DNA of 64,000 nt from Pseudomonas sp. URIL14HWK12:I12 (GTDB taxonomy: Bacteria; Pseudomonadota; Gammaproteobacteria; Pseudomonadales; Pseudomonadaceae): positions 1,054,001 to 1,118,000 of the forward strand of contig NZ_QEQL01000001.1 in the NCBI RefSeq assembly GCF_003097135.1. The letters are read 5' to 3'. The stretch's first letter is position 1; every line of letters begins with the position of its first letter. Below the pieces are notes generated by a model that saw nothing but the letters and a program-made list of their open reading frames with translations, did not search any database and was not told the DNA's origin. Shown here piece by piece: positions 28,101-37,351 of the stretch. Made by a program: the position numbers and the translations under genes.

Positions 28101-28635
28101 GGGCTTTACGCTCTACATGGAAATGCTCGAGCGCGCGGTCAAGGCCATCCAGAAGGGCGAGCAGCCCAACCTGGAGCAACCGCTGGGCGGCGGGCCGGAC
28201 ATCAACCTGCGCCTGCCGGCGCTGATCCCCGACGATTACCTGCCCGATGTGCATGCACGGCTGATCCTTTACAAGCGCATCGCCTCGGCCGCCGACGAAG
28301 AGGGCCTGAAAGACCTGCAGGTGGAGATGATCGACCGCTTCGGCCTGCTGCCCGACCCGACCAAGAACCTGATGCGCCTGACGTTACTCAAGCTCAGGGC
28401 CGAGCAGTTGGGCATCGTGAAGATCGACGCAGGCCCTCAAGGCGGGCGCATCGAGTTCGGCGCCCAGACACCTGTCGACCCCTTGGTGCTGATCAAGCTG
28501 ATCCAGGGCCAGCCGAACCGCTACAAGTTCGAAGGTGCAACGTTGTTCCGTTTCAGCGTGCCGATGGAGCGCGCAGACGAACGCTTCAACACCCTCGAGG
28601 CGCTGCTAGAGCGCCTGGCCCCCAAGGCCGGCTAA
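25180..28635 (+). CDS. mfd: Transcription-repair coupling factor Mfd
   Basis: Mfd is an ATP-dependent translocase that removes RNA polymerase stalled at DNA lesions and recruits UvrA. At 1151 aa it is full length. Domains in order: UvrB-homology region (about 1-350), RNA-polymerase-interacting domain (about 480-560, VVHIDHGVGRYLGL), RecG-like motor with Walker A GDVGFGKTE (632-640) and DEEH box (733-736), the helicase C domain with QLHQLRGRVGRS, and the C-terminal UvrA-binding-masking TRCF domain. The start is GTG at 25180. A SNF2-type helicase starts 6 nt after its stop, so the two are probably co-transcribed. Confidence 0.98.
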   Translation: MPVLRLPPLPTAAAAASTGKQTWSGLHGAALPLAIAEAASGAQRFTLLLTTDSQSADRLEQELRFFAPHLPVLHFPDWETLPYDLFSPHQDIVSQRIASLYRLPELAHGVLVVPITTALHRLAPTQFLLGSSLVLDVGQKLDVEQTRARLEAAGYRYVDTVYEHGEFTVRGALIDLFPMGSRLPYRIDLFDDEIETLRTFDPETQRSVDKVESVRLLPAREFPLQKDAVTRFKARFRERFDVDFRKSPIFQDLNSGITPAGIEYYLPLFFENTATLFDYLPEGTQVISLPGIEQAAEQFWSDVRGRFEERRIDPMRPLLPPAELFLPVEDCFARLKAWPRVVAGREVEGAKACVPCEPLPDLAIEAKASQPMSALANFLDQFPGRVLFTAESAGRREVLLELLERLKLRPKGVDSWAEFAGGEDRLAITLAPLEEGLCLRDPALALVPESPLFGQRVMQRRRRDKRNDASNDAVIKNLTELREGAPVVHIDHGVGRYLGLATLEIDNQAAEFLTLAYADDAKLYVPVANLHLIARYTGSDDALAPLHKLGSEAWQKAKRKAAEQVRDVAAELLDIYARRAARKGHAFADPALDYQTFSAGFAFEETPDQYSAIEAVRADMLAPKPMDRLVCGDVGFGKTEVAMRAAFIAVHSGRQVAVLVPTTLLAQQHYNSFRDRFADWPVRVEVMSRFKSAKEVDAAVAELAEGKIDIVIGTHKLLSEDVKFKQLGLAIIDEEHRFGVRQKEQLKALRSEVDILTLTATPIPRTLNMAMSGMRDLSIIATPPARRLSVRTFVMEQNKSTIKEALLRELLRGGQVYFLHNDVKTIEKCAADLAELVPEARIGIGHGQMRERELEQVMSDFYHKRFNVLVASTIIETGIDVPSANTIIIERADKFGLAQLHQLRGRVGRSHHQAYAYLLTPPRQAITPDAEKRLEAIANTQDLGAGFVLATNDLEIRGAGELLGDGQSGQIQAVGFTLYMEMLERAVKAIQKGEQPNLEQPLGGGPDINLRLPALIPDDYLPDVHARLILYKRIASAADEEGLKDLQVEMIDRFGLLPDPTKNLMRLTLLKLRAEQLGIVKIDAGPQGGRIEFGAQTPVDPLVLIKLIQGQPNRYKFEGATLFRFSVPMERADERFNTLEALLERLAPKAG

Positions 28636-28641
28636 GCGCCC

Positions 28642-30909
28642 ATGGACGAGCCTCTCAACGCGGCCCGCCCTGCCCCCCAGCCACGACTGTGGTTGGGCAG
28701 CGTCGAGTTCAGCGCCTTCGAGCCGCGTAACGGCCGCATGCAGCGCCAGGTGCAGCACCGCGCAGCGTTGGCGTTCGGCTATGAGGGCCAGTACGTCAGC
28801 GGCAGTATCACCCCGCGTGGTTCACAGGTTTACAGGCAACCAGCACGTGAACGCCAGCTGCGTGAGGTGCTGCAGCACTGCGGTTTCAAGTTGGCCACCC
28901 GGCAAAGCAAGGCACTGCCCGAAAGTGCCGGCGAGCTCTACGAGCTGGCCGGAGACGCGGCTTGGCTGCGCTTCATGCAGAGCGAGCTGCCACGCCTGCG
29001 CGCACAGGGTTGGCAGATCGAATACGCAGAGAACTTCGCGTTCGACCTGTTGCCGGTGCAGCACTGGTACGCCACGGTGGAGAACGCCCCTGAACGCGAC
29101 TGGTTCGAGCTGGAACTGGGCATTGAAGTCGATGGCCAGCGCCTGAGCCTGCTGCCGATCCTGCTCAACCTGTTGCGGCTGAACCCTGAGCTGCTGCGCC
29201 CGGCTAGCCTGGCGCGGCGGCGAGAAGACGAACAGTTGCTCGTTCCATTGCCCGGTAATAGCGCAGCGGGGGGCCGGGTACGCCAGGTCGCCCTGCCCTG
29301 GGGCCGGCTCAAGCCAGTGGTGGCGGCCTTGGGCGACCTCTACCGGCTTGAAGGCCATGAACAGAAGCTGCGCCTGGCCACCCCCGATGCAGCTCAACTG
29401 AGCGCTTTGGAGGGGGTGCCGCTGCAATGGCAAGGCGGCGAACAGCTGCGCGACCTCGCCGAGCGCCTGCGCACCCCGCCGTGCGACATCCAGGCGCCCC
29501 CCGAGGGCTTGCAAGCGACCCTGCGGCCCTACCAGCTTCAAGGCCTGGCCTGGATGCAGAACCTGCGGGCACTGGGTGTGGGTGGCGTGCTGGCCGACGA
29601 CATGGGCCTGGGGAAAACGCTGCAAACGCTGGCCCACCTGCTGTGCGAGAAGCAAGCCGGCCGCCTCGACCGCCCCGCCATGGTGGTGATGCCCACCAGC
29701 CTGGTGCCTAACTGGCTCGATGAAGCCGCCCGCTTCGCGCCCTCGCTTAAGGTGCTGGCGCTGCAAGGCGTAGGCCGCAAGCAGCATTTCGCCGACCTGC
29801 ACCGCTATGACCTTCTGCTGACAACCTATGCCCTGCTGCCCAAGGACATCGAGCAGATCGCCGGTTTGCAACTGCACCTGCTGGTCCTCGACGAAGCGCA
29901 GTACATCAAAACGGCCAATACCAAGGCGGCCCAGGCCGCGCGGCGCTTTCAGGCACGCCAGCGGCTATGCCTGAGCGGCACGCCGCTGGAAAACCACCTG
30001 GGCGAGCTGTGGTCGCTGTTCCACTTTCTCATGCCCGGCTGGCTGGGCGATGCCAAGGCGTTCACCGCCACCTACCGGGTACCTATCGAACGCCACGGCG
30101 ACGATCAGCGCCTGGCCGACCTTAACCGCCGCATCGGCCCCTTCCTGCTGCGCCGCACCAAAGACCAGGTGGCCACCGAGTTGCCGCCTAAAACCGAAAT
30201 CGTGCACTGGGTCGAGCTCAACGACGCCCAGCGCGATGTTTACGAAACCGTGCGCCTGGCACTGGATCACAAGGTCCGCGAGGAAATTCGCAGCAAGGGC
30301 ATGGCGCGCAGCCAGATCGTCATTCTCGAAGCGCTGCTCAAGCTGCGCCAGGTGTGCTGCGACCTGCGCCTGGCGGGCCAGGCTCCGGCAGAGGGCAGCC
30401 CCTCCGGCAAGCTCGACAGCCTCATGGAAATGCTGGAGCGCCTGCTCGGCGAAGGCCGGCGCGCTCTGCTGTTCTCCCAGTTCACTTCGATGCTGGAGTT
30501 GATCGAGCGCGAGCTGCAGGCGCGCCAGGTTCGCTACGCCCTGCTGACCGGCGCCACTCGCGACCGCAGCGCCCCCGTCAAAGCCTTCCAGAAGGGCGAG
30601 CTGCCGGTGTTTCTCATCAGCCTCAAGGCCGGCGGGGTCGGCCTGAACCTCACAGCGGCCGATACGGTGATCCACTACGACCCGTGGTGGAACCCGGCGG
30701 CCGAGCAACAGGCCACCGACCGCGCCTACCGCATCGGCCAGAACAAGCCCGTCTTCGTCTACAAGCTCATCACCCGTGGCACGGTGGAAGAGAAGATCGC
30801 CCAACTGCAACGGGAAAAAGCGGCCTTGGCCGCCGGCGTGCTCGAAGGTGGCCAGGCAGGCGAATGGCGCTGGCAGGCCGAAGACATCGAGGCGTTGTTC
30901 GGGGTGTAA
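28642..30909 (+). CDS. SNF2-family DEAD/DEAH-box helicase
   Basis: The 755-residue protein has a bacterial N-terminal region (about 1-290, no Cys/His zinc cluster visible), then the SNF2 ATPase core. Visible motifs are Walker A DDMGLGKT (319-326), DEAQ box (417-420), motif III SGTPLENHLGELWSLF, and motifs V-VI in LKAGGVGLNLTAAD and QATDRAYRIGQ. Such proteins are double-stranded-DNA translocases related to RapA and chromatin remodelers; this protein's role is not known. It is shorter than other Pseudomonas SNF2 proteins I know, which often carry an N-terminal SWIM zinc finger. The start is 6 nt after the mfd stop, which suggests a link to transcription or repair. Confidence 0.88.
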   Translation: MDEPLNAARPAPQPRLWLGSVEFSAFEPRNGRMQRQVQHRAALAFGYEGQYVSGSITPRGSQVYRQPARERQLREVLQHCGFKLATRQSKALPESAGELYELAGDAAWLRFMQSELPRLRAQGWQIEYAENFAFDLLPVQHWYATVENAPERDWFELELGIEVDGQRLSLLPILLNLLRLNPELLRPASLARRREDEQLLVPLPGNSAAGGRVRQVALPWGRLKPVVAALGDLYRLEGHEQKLRLATPDAAQLSALEGVPLQWQGGEQLRDLAERLRTPPCDIQAPPEGLQATLRPYQLQGLAWMQNLRALGVGGVLADDMGLGKTLQTLAHLLCEKQAGRLDRPAMVVMPTSLVPNWLDEAARFAPSLKVLALQGVGRKQHFADLHRYDLLLTTYALLPKDIEQIAGLQLHLLVLDEAQYIKTANTKAAQAARRFQARQRLCLSGTPLENHLGELWSLFHFLMPGWLGDAKAFTATYRVPIERHGDDQRLADLNRRIGPFLLRRTKDQVATELPPKTEIVHWVELNDAQRDVYETVRLALDHKVREEIRSKGMARSQIVILEALLKLRQVCCDLRLAGQAPAEGSPSGKLDSLMEMLERLLGEGRRALLFSQFTSMLELIERELQARQVRYALLTGATRDRSAPVKAFQKGELPVFLISLKAGGVGLNLTAADTVIHYDPWWNPAAEQQATDRAYRIGQNKPVFVYKLITRGTVEEKIAQLQREKAALAAGVLEGGQAGEWRWQAEDIEALFGV

Positions 30910-30996
30910 GCCGCTCAGCGGCACGCTATGCTCCAGCGCATTCAGCCCATACTCTGGGCGCATGCCCACAGCGACCGCTCTGGATGAACGACGACC

Positions 30997-31587
30997 ATGG
31001 CCAGCCCCTCTGCCCCCACCCCTCTGATCATTCTTGACGTTCAGCAAGCCATCGACCAGCCGCAGTGGAGCGGTAAAAGCCACCCAGGCTACCTGTCGGC
31101 GATTGTGCGCCTGCTTGCCCACTGGCGAGCCAATGGGTGGCCGGTTATCCATGTCAAGCACGACGAGCCGAACCCCGCATCCACCTACCACACCCATGGC
31201 CCGTGGAACGGCATCAAGAAGGAAGTGGCACCCGTGGCCGGTGAAATCGTCGTCACCAAGCACGAAAACTGTGCGTTCGTCGCGACGCGGCTGGATGAGG
31301 TCTTGAAGCAGCTGCAAGCCGTGCAATTGGTGCTGACCGGCGTGGTGATTCACAACAGCATGGACGCGACCGTCCGTGCCGGCAAAGCCCTGGGTTACAG
31401 CATCATCCTGCCCGCCGATGCCACCACTGCAGTGCCGGTGAAGGGGCCTGACGGCAAGCAGTGGGATGCCCAAACGGTCTACGAACTCACGTTGGCCATA
31501 CTCGGCGGCGAATATGCTCGCATCGTCGATTCGGGCGCATTGATCGCCCAAGGTTGTGCGGCGCCTGCCCCTTCAGAAATTTCCTAG
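30997..31587 (+). CDS. Isochorismatase-fold (cysteine hydrolase superfamily) protein, Ser in place of Cys
   Basis: The 196-aa protein has the isochorismatase-like Rossmann fold. The first catalytic Asp is in [11 protein letters not shown], the Lys region is [12 protein letters not shown], and the third motif is [21 protein letters not shown]. In cysteine hydrolases of this family (nicotinamidase, YcaC) that motif holds the nucleophilic Cys; here the aligned residue is Ser. Other members, such as EntB and PhzD, also lack the Cys and use water-mediated chemistry. The substrate cannot be assigned. The gene stands alone, 87 nt after the SNF2 gene and 53 nt before a chemoreceptor. Confidence 0.82.
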   Translation: MASPSAPTPLIILDVQQAIDQPQWSGKSHPGYLSAIVRLLAHWRANGWPVIHVKHDEPNPASTYHTHGPWNGIKKEVAPVAGEIVVTKHENCAFVATRLDEVLKQLQAVQLVLTGVVIHNSMDATVRAGKALGYSIILPADATTAVPVKGPDGKQWDAQTVYELTLAILGGEYARIVDSGALIAQGCAAPAPSEIS

Positions 31588-31640
31588 CAGGCCGATACTC
31601 ACTGTGCCGCCATCTGGCGCCGACCACCGGGACCTCAGCC

Positions 31641-33623
31641 ATGCTAAAAACAATACAGGCCCGCTACACCGCCACGTTCGTGGGCGCTGTAGCACTCATT
31701 GCGATTTTGACCGCCGCCGGCATCGAGCTATGGGTAACGCCCAGCCTCACCGCTACCGATGAACGCTCCCTCACAGGAGCCGCTGCGCGGATTGGCGATG
31801 TCATCAAGACCGAGCTTGCCCGTGTACAGGCGCAGCAGAGGGTCATCACCGAAACCGTGCCGCAGCTGGAGAGCGCCGACATCGACCGCTTGCTGCCTTC
31901 GATGGTGAACCAGTACGGCGAGTTGAAAGTCTTCGGCGGAGGCATCTGGCCCCTGCCCAACAAACGCGAACCCGGTCGCGCCAAATTCAGCACGTTCTAT
32001 CACCGCGATGCCAGCGGCAAGCTCATCGTCAATACGCACTGGAACTCGCCAGAATCGAAAAACTACTTCGAGCAGTCCTGGTACCTCGGTGGCCTTAAGG
32101 CGCCGGCCGGGCAATGCAATTGGGCGAACGCCTACCAGGACGATGCCAGCCCCGAGCCGCGGACCAACTGCGCCATGGCCATCAGCAAGAACGGTGAGCC
32201 TTACGGGGTGGCTACCATCGACGTTACCCTGGGCTTCTTCAACGACCTGGTGGCCAAGAAAGAGGCCGAGCTGCACGCGCGGCTACTGATCGTGGAAAGC
32301 GACGGTACGGTGCTGAGCAACGAGCCGGAAATGGCCGGCAACAACGTGCTGAAAAACCTGTCGAGCCTGGCCGGCCAGTATCCCTTCGCGGCGGCGGTGC
32401 AGAGCGCGCTCAAGGGGGGCCTGTCGCGCGACCACTTCACCGGTGTCGACGGCAGCGACTACACCCTCTTCATACAACCGATCGAAGGCACGCCCTGGCA
32501 ATTGGTGGTGGCGCAGCAGACCCACTTGCTGACCCAGCAGAGCAGCAAGGTGCTGAGCACCCTGGCGGCGCTGCAACTGCCCCTGGTGTTGGTGCTGCTG
32601 GCACTGATGGTGCTGGCGCTGCGCTCGCTGATCAAACGCTTGCGGGTTCTCAAGCAAAACATCGATACGCTCTCGGCCGGCGATGCCGACCTGACCCGCC
32701 GCATCGCGATCCGCGCCGACGACGAGCTCGGTGCGGTGGGCGAGTCGGTCAACCGCTTCATCGGCTATCTGCAGAACATGATGAAAGAGGTGGCGCAAAG
32801 TTCGGTGTTGATTGGCCAGGGCATCGACCAATTGCGCCAGCAGGCCAAAGGCACCAACCAGATCCTGACCCGCCATGCCAACGAAACCGACCAGGCGGTG
32901 ACCGCTATCACCGAAATGACGTCCACCGCCGAGGACGTGGCACGCAACGCCGCTCAAACCGCCACCATGACCCGGACTGCCGATGAAAATGCGCGGCAGT
33001 CCAAACGGGTAGTGGACGACGCCTCATCCAGCGTGCAGGCCTTGATCGGCGAAGTGGACGCCGCCACGGCCAAGGTACGCTCGATGGAAGAAGACGCCCA
33101 GCGCATCAACGCTGTGCTGGGCGTGATCGGCGAAATCGCTGGGCAGACCAACCTGCTGGCGCTCAACGCCGCCATTGAAGCGGCGCGAGCCGGTGAGCAG
33201 GGCCGGGGCTTCGCCGTGGTGGCAGACGAGGTGCGGGCACTGGCCGGGCGCACACAAACCAGCACGTCGGAAATCAACGACATGCTCAGCCGCCTGCAAC
33301 AGGGCGTGGAGGCGGCAGTGGTGGCGATGGAGAGCACCAAGCAAAGCTGCCAGGCCACTGTAGACAAGACAGCCCGTGTCAATCAGGGCCTCGATGGCAT
33401 GGCCGAGTCGGTGGTGCAGATCAACGACCTGAGCTCGCAGATCGCTACCGCCGCCGAAGAGCAGAGCGCGGTAAGCGAAGAGATCAACCGCAACATGGTC
33501 GCAGTGCGGCATATGGTGGAAGAGCTGGTCGCCGGCGGCGCCCAGGGCGAGCAAAGCACCGCTGCACTGGCCGCTTCCAATGAGCGCCTGATCGCAGTGG
33601 TCCAGCGGTTCAAGCTGGGCTGA
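31641..33623 (+). CDS. Methyl-accepting chemotaxis protein with large periplasmic (Cache-type) sensor
   Basis: This 660-residue chemoreceptor has TM1 at about 10-32, a periplasmic domain of about 270 residues, TM2 at about 306-328 and a HAMP domain to about 382. A long cytoplasmic coiled coil follows, with its tip [20 protein letters not shown] at about residues 496-515. The periplasmic part has [19 protein letters not shown] and W-rich segments resembling dCache sensors, which usually bind small organic ligands. There is no C-terminal CheR-tethering pentapeptide. The ligand is not predictable by eye. I start at [10 protein letters not shown] (31641); the earlier in-frame region overlaps the isochorismatase gene. 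A hairpin terminator follows. Confidence 0.9.
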   Translation: MLKTIQARYTATFVGAVALIAILTAAGIELWVTPSLTATDERSLTGAAARIGDVIKTELARVQAQQRVITETVPQLESADIDRLLPSMVNQYGELKVFGGGIWPLPNKREPGRAKFSTFYHRDASGKLIVNTHWNSPESKNYFEQSWYLGGLKAPAGQCNWANAYQDDASPEPRTNCAMAISKNGEPYGVATIDVTLGFFNDLVAKKEAELHARLLIVESDGTVLSNEPEMAGNNVLKNLSSLAGQYPFAAAVQSALKGGLSRDHFTGVDGSDYTLFIQPIEGTPWQLVVAQQTHLLTQQSSKVLSTLAALQLPLVLVLLALMVLALRSLIKRLRVLKQNIDTLSAGDADLTRRIAIRADDELGAVGESVNRFIGYLQNMMKEVAQSSVLIGQGIDQLRQQAKGTNQILTRHANETDQAVTAITEMTSTAEDVARNAAQTATMTRTADENARQSKRVVDDASSSVQALIGEVDAATAKVRSMEEDAQRINAVLGVIGEIAGQTNLLALNAAIEAARAGEQGRGFAVVADEVRALAGRTQTSTSEINDMLSRLQQGVEAAVVAMESTKQSCQATVDKTARVNQGLDGMAESVVQINDLSSQIATAAEEQSAVSEEINRNMVAVRHMVEELVAGGAQGEQSTAALAASNERLIAVVQRFKLG

Positions 33624-33633
33624 ACTGCCCGCT

Positions 33634-33664
33634 CTGCGTTCGGGGCGGCCGGCCTCGAACGCAG
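33634..33664 (+). terminator. Hairpin terminator after the Cache-type chemoreceptor
   Basis: CTGCGTTCG (33634-33642) pairs with CGAACGCAG (33656-33664). The GC-rich loop can extend the pairing, and GCTCCTTT follows. The T-run is weak. Confidence 0.55.
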
Positions 33665-33725
33665 GCTCCTTTACCAGCCAGGGCCTTGCGCCTGGCCAAA
33701 AGCGGCCTCAGGCGCGGGCCCCGGG

Positions 33726-34202
33726 CTATTCGGCCAACGCGAGCAGTGCGTCCCCCGCCAACCGATACTTGACCCACTCATCCTGAGCCCGAGCGCCGAT
33801 GCTTTCGTAAAACTTGATCGCCGGCTCGTTCCAGTCCAGCACGCTCCACTCCAACCGCCCGCAGCCCCGCTCGACCGCGATGCGCGCCAGGTGCCGCAGC
33901 AGCGCCTTGCCGGCGCCAACACCCCGCTGCTCGGTGGAGACGTAAAGGTCCTCCAGGTACATGCACTGATGGCCGAGCCAGGTGGAGTAGCTGAAGAAAT
34001 ACAGCGCATAGCCGATCGGCTCGCCATCAAGGGTGCAGATCAAAGCGTTGGCTGCTGATTGGGGGTCGGCCAGATCACGCTCAATGTCCGCAACGGTGGC
34101 CTTGACCTCGTGCTCAGCTTTCTCGTAACGAGCAAGCTCAGTGATCAAATGCAGGATGGTGGTTGCGTCGGCGGGTGTGGCGGGGCGGATGTGAAGCGTC
34201 AT
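33726..34202 (-). CDS. GNAT-family N-acetyltransferase (SSAT / diamine acetyltransferase-like)
   Basis: This 158-residue single-domain GNAT uses acetyl-CoA to acetylate amines. The start IRPATPADATTILHLITELARYEK matches the spermidine/spermine acetyltransferase-like group. The central block MYLEDLYVSTEQRGVGAGKALL contains the Q/R-x-x-G-x-G/A acetyl-CoA pyrophosphate loop, and CGRLEWSVLDWNEPAIKFYESIGA is the typical C-terminal motif. The substrate could be a polyamine or thialysine; this is family inference. The ATG at 34202 is preferred over the in-frame one 60 bases upstream. It appears to be transcribed alone. Confidence 0.88.
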   Translation of the reverse strand: MTLHIRPATPADATTILHLITELARYEKAEHEVKATVADIERDLADPQSAANALICTLDGEPIGYALYFFSYSTWLGHQCMYLEDLYVSTEQRGVGAGKALLRHLARIAVERGCGRLEWSVLDWNEPAIKFYESIGARAQDEWVKYRLAGDALLALAE

Positions 34203-34280
34203 GGTGCAAGTCTCGTTTGTGTAGGCGCTCGCCAGCGAAACACCCTGGCCGCGCAGCGTCAACCGCTAAACCCACCACGC

Positions 34281-34308
34281 AAAAAAAAAGCGGCCCATGT
34301 AGGGCCGC
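34281..34308 (-). terminator. Rho-independent terminator of the second chemoreceptor
   Basis: On the minus strand GCGGCCC, TACAT, GGGCCGC is followed by nine T residues (A-run at 34281-34289 on the plus strand), 18 nt after the chemoreceptor stop. Confidence 0.92.
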
Positions 34309-34325
34309 GCTGGAGTTTGCATCGA

Positions 34326-35966
34326 TCAGAGCTTGAAGCGCCCCACCATGGCGCCGAACGATATGGCCAGCCGTGACAACTCCTGGCTCGATGCGTTGGT
34401 CTGGTTGGCGCCAGCAGCGGTCTGGGTCGAGAGGTCCTGGATATTGACCAGGTTCTGATCCACCTCGCGGGCCACCTGGGCCTGTTCCTCGGCCGCCGTG
34501 GCGATGACCAGGTTGCGCTCGTTGATCTGCCCGACACCTTCGCTGATACGCTCCAGCGCCCTGCCCGCCTCTGCTGCCAAGGCCTGGGTCGACTGCGCCG
34601 TACTGCGGCTGCTGGCCATGGCCTGCACCACGCCATCGGCGCTGCTCTGCACCGAGTTGATCATGCTTTCGATCTCGCCGGTCGAAGACTGGGTGCGGTG
34701 CGCCAGCGCCCGGACCTCATCGGCCACCACCGCAAAGCCACGGCCCTGCTCCCCCGCACGGGCAGCTTCGATGGCGGCATTGAGCGCCAGCAGGTTGGTC
34801 TGCTCGGCAATGCCGCGGATCACATCCAGGACCTTGCTGATACCGCGGATCTGCCCGGCCAGCGACTCGATCTGCTGGGTCGAGTCGTTGATGCCCTGGG
34901 TCATGCCATCGATGGCGCTGACGGCCTCACGCACCTGCCGTTGGCCCTGCACCGCATCCTCGGCGGTCTGGGTCGACACCTGCGAGGCGCTCGCGGCATT
35001 GCGTGCGACTTCCTCGACGGCGGCGGTCATTTCATTGACGGCCGTGGCGGCCTGCTGAATCTCGTCGTTCTGGCGTACCAGGCCGCGGCTGCTGTCGTCG
35101 GTGACTACGGTGAGCTCTTCGGCGGCCGAAGCCAGCTGGTCGGACGCATCGGCTATCTGCCGTACCGTGCTCTTGAGATTGCCCTGCATGTCCGTGAGGG
35201 CGCGCAGCAGCATGCCAATCTCATCTTGCCCACCTGCCGGGATCGCCTGGGTGAGGTCACCCTTGGCTACATGGCTAGCGCTTTCGACGGATTGATACAG
35301 CGGGCGGGTGATCGCGCGGGTGATCAGCAACCCCAGCGCCATGCCCAGCAGCACCGCCAGGGCACTGCCGATCACCAGCGAACGGGTCACGCTTTCGCTG
35401 GTCTGGTCGGCGGTGGTCGCGACCTCCCCGGCCTGCCGCGCGTTGGATTCGGTCATCACCTTCACTTCGGCGATGACGGTCTTGTACGCAGGCGTCACGG
35501 CGGTCATCAACAGGTCGGTGGCGCGTGGCATGTCGCCCGCTTGCAAAGCCTGGAACACCTTCTCGGTCTGGGCCACGTAGGTGGGCCAGTCGTTTTCGAA
35601 CGCATCGCCAGCCGCGCGCTCGTCCGGTGCCAGTGGCGTAGCGCGATAGACCTTGAAGTTGCTCAGCGCTTCGGCCTGGTTGTCCTTGAACGAAGCAATG
35701 GCCGCGTCGATGTCTTTGGGGTCGGCCTTGACGGCAGCCAGCGCAACGGCCTTGAACATGTCGCGGTTAGTGGCGATGACATTGGCCTTGACCAGGTCGG
35801 TTTTCTGGATCGAAAACAGGTTATTGCTGACGATGTCCTGCAACTGGCTGTAAAGGGTGGAGATGCCCGAGCCACCCAGGCTGGCAACACCCAGGGTAAT
35901 CAAGGCGCAGAGCCCGAAGGCAGACAGCAGTTTGGGTTTTAGCTTGAGGTTCTGGAACCAGCTCAT
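34326..35966 (-). CDS. Methyl-accepting chemotaxis protein, four-helix-bundle sensor type
   Basis: The 546-aa receptor has TM1 at about 13-33 and a periplasmic domain of about 155 residues. That domain is all-helical in character and ends in a coiled-coil-like TADQTSES segment (4HB_MCP/Tar-like). TM2 lies at about 193-215, then HAMP and the signalling domain with tip [21 protein letters not shown]. There is no C-terminal pentapeptide. It shares the cytoplasmic tip with the receptor at 31.6 kb, but the sensor halves are of different types, so this is not a tandem duplication. The ligand is unknown. The ATG is at 35966 (MSWFQNLKLKPK). Confidence 0.92.
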   Translation of the reverse strand: MSWFQNLKLKPKLLSAFGLCALITLGVASLGGSGISTLYSQLQDIVSNNLFSIQKTDLVKANVIATNRDMFKAVALAAVKADPKDIDAAIASFKDNQAEALSNFKVYRATPLAPDERAAGDAFENDWPTYVAQTEKVFQALQAGDMPRATDLLMTAVTPAYKTVIAEVKVMTESNARQAGEVATTADQTSESVTRSLVIGSALAVLLGMALGLLITRAITRPLYQSVESASHVAKGDLTQAIPAGGQDEIGMLLRALTDMQGNLKSTVRQIADASDQLASAAEELTVVTDDSSRGLVRQNDEIQQAATAVNEMTAAVEEVARNAASASQVSTQTAEDAVQGQRQVREAVSAIDGMTQGINDSTQQIESLAGQIRGISKVLDVIRGIAEQTNLLALNAAIEAARAGEQGRGFAVVADEVRALAHRTQSSTGEIESMINSVQSSADGVVQAMASSRSTAQSTQALAAEAGRALERISEGVGQINERNLVIATAAEEQAQVAREVDQNLVNIQDLSTQTAAGANQTNASSQELSRLAISFGAMVGRFKL

Positions 35967-36114
35967 GATGGGCGACCCGGCAAGTGATAGGCCACGCTGA
36001 TTCGTGGCCCTGCAGAAGCGATATCGGCAGAGGCCCTAGGAGCTTTATACCCCGGGCGCCGACAGAGCTGCTTAACTGGGCAGGGCACTCCTGCAAAACG
36101 ATAAGGACGTTCCA

Positions 36115-37335
36115 ATGCCCCGTACGCTGCTCGCTACCCTCATTGGCTGCTGCATCGCCTTGCCTTCCTACGCCGCGCTCGACGAGCGCATCAAGGCTGC
36201 CGCCGACCAGGCACAGGCCCCCTCGATGGCCCTGCTGGAGCAATTGGTGAACATTGATTCGGGCTCCGGTTATGCCCCAGGCATCGGCCAGGTCAGCGCA
36301 CTGGTAAAAGCAGAGCTGGAAAAGCTCGGCGCCACGGTACAAGAGGTGCCCAACAGTGCACCCGACCAGAGCAAGCACTTGGTGGCCACCCTCAAGGGCA
36401 CCGGCAAAGCGCGCATCCTGTTGCTGGCGCACATGGATACAGTGTTCAAGGAGGGCACGGTGAAGCAGCGGCCGTTTCGAGTCGACGGCAACCGCGCCTA
36501 TGGGCCGGGCGTTGCAGACGACAAAGGCGGCATCGTGGTTGCCCTGGCTGCGCTGAACATCATGAAAACCCTGGACCTCAAGGGCTACGGGCAGATCACC
36601 CTGCTGCTCGACGCCAGCGAAGAAACCGGCTCCCAAGCGGCCACCGAGCTGATCGCCAGCACCGCCAGGCAGCATGACGTGGCGCTGAACCTGGAGCCAG
36701 GGCGGCCTGGCGATGGACTGGTGATCTGGCGCAAGGGCAGCGCCGACGCCGTGGTGGAAGTCAAAGGCAAGGCTTCGCACGCAGGTGTTGCACCGGAGCT
36801 TGGGCGCAACGCGGCCACCGAAATCGCGCACCAGGTGTTGCAACTGGGCAAGCTGGGCGACGAGCAGAAGAAAACCACCGTCAACTTCACCCGCATCGAG
36901 GCCGGTGACCGCATCAACGTGATCCCCGACCACGCCGTGGCCAAAGCGGACGTACGGGCGGCGACCCCGGAAGAGTTCGACCGCGTCGAGGCCGATCTGA
37001 AGCGAATATCAGCCAACACCCTGGTACCTGGCATCGAGGTCAGCACCCGGCTGGAACGGGGCCTGCCACCCATGCCCCAGACCGCCGCCACCGACAAACT
37101 GGTGGCGCAAGCCCAGGGTATCTATGGCGAGCTGGGGCGCAAGCTGGAGCTGATCGGGACAGGCGGTGCGGCAGACATCAGCATCGCGGCGGGCGAAGGT
37201 GTGCCCGCGCTGGATGGCTTCGGCCTGGTCGGTGGCAATACGCACACGCCGGAAGAGTATGCCGAGGTCGACAGCCTTTCGCCCAGGGCTTACCTGCTGA
37301 CCCGCATGCTCGTGGAGCTGGGCAAATCGCAGTAG
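36115..37335 (+). CDS. Exported M20-family glutamate carboxypeptidase (CPG2-like)
   Basis: It is a zinc peptidase of the carboxypeptidase G2 type, which releases C-terminal glutamate from folate-like or peptide substrates. The 406-residue protein has a signal peptide (cut near LPSYA, residue 20). The dinuclear-zinc ligands are His106/Asp108 (LLLAHMDTVF), Asp135 or Asp136 (GPGVADDKGG), the catalytic Glu pair 169/170 (DASEETGS), Glu194 (NLEPGRP) and a C-terminal His (GGNTHTPEEY). A dimerisation insert spans roughly 210-325. AAGGA precedes the ATG. It converges on a small HhH gene with a 16-nt gap. Confidence 0.92.
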   Translation: MPRTLLATLIGCCIALPSYAALDERIKAAADQAQAPSMALLEQLVNIDSGSGYAPGIGQVSALVKAELEKLGATVQEVPNSAPDQSKHLVATLKGTGKARILLLAHMDTVFKEGTVKQRPFRVDGNRAYGPGVADDKGGIVVALAALNIMKTLDLKGYGQITLLLDASEETGSQAATELIASTARQHDVALNLEPGRPGDGLVIWRKGSADAVVEVKGKASHAGVAPELGRNAATEIAHQVLQLGKLGDEQKKTTVNFTRIEAGDRINVIPDHAVAKADVRAATPEEFDRVEADLKRISANTLVPGIEVSTRLERGLPPMPQTAATDKLVAQAQGIYGELGRKLELIGTGGAADISIAAGEGVPALDGFGLVGGNTHTPEEYAEVDSLSPRAYLLTRMLVELGKSQ

Positions 37336-37351
37336 CTGGCCCCGCGGCGCG

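Noticed and set aside
29965..31551. 528-aa minus-strand ORF across the SNF2 and isochorismatase genes
   Set aside because: It spans two well-supported plus-strand genes and their intergenic region; a typical long shadow in high-GC DNA.
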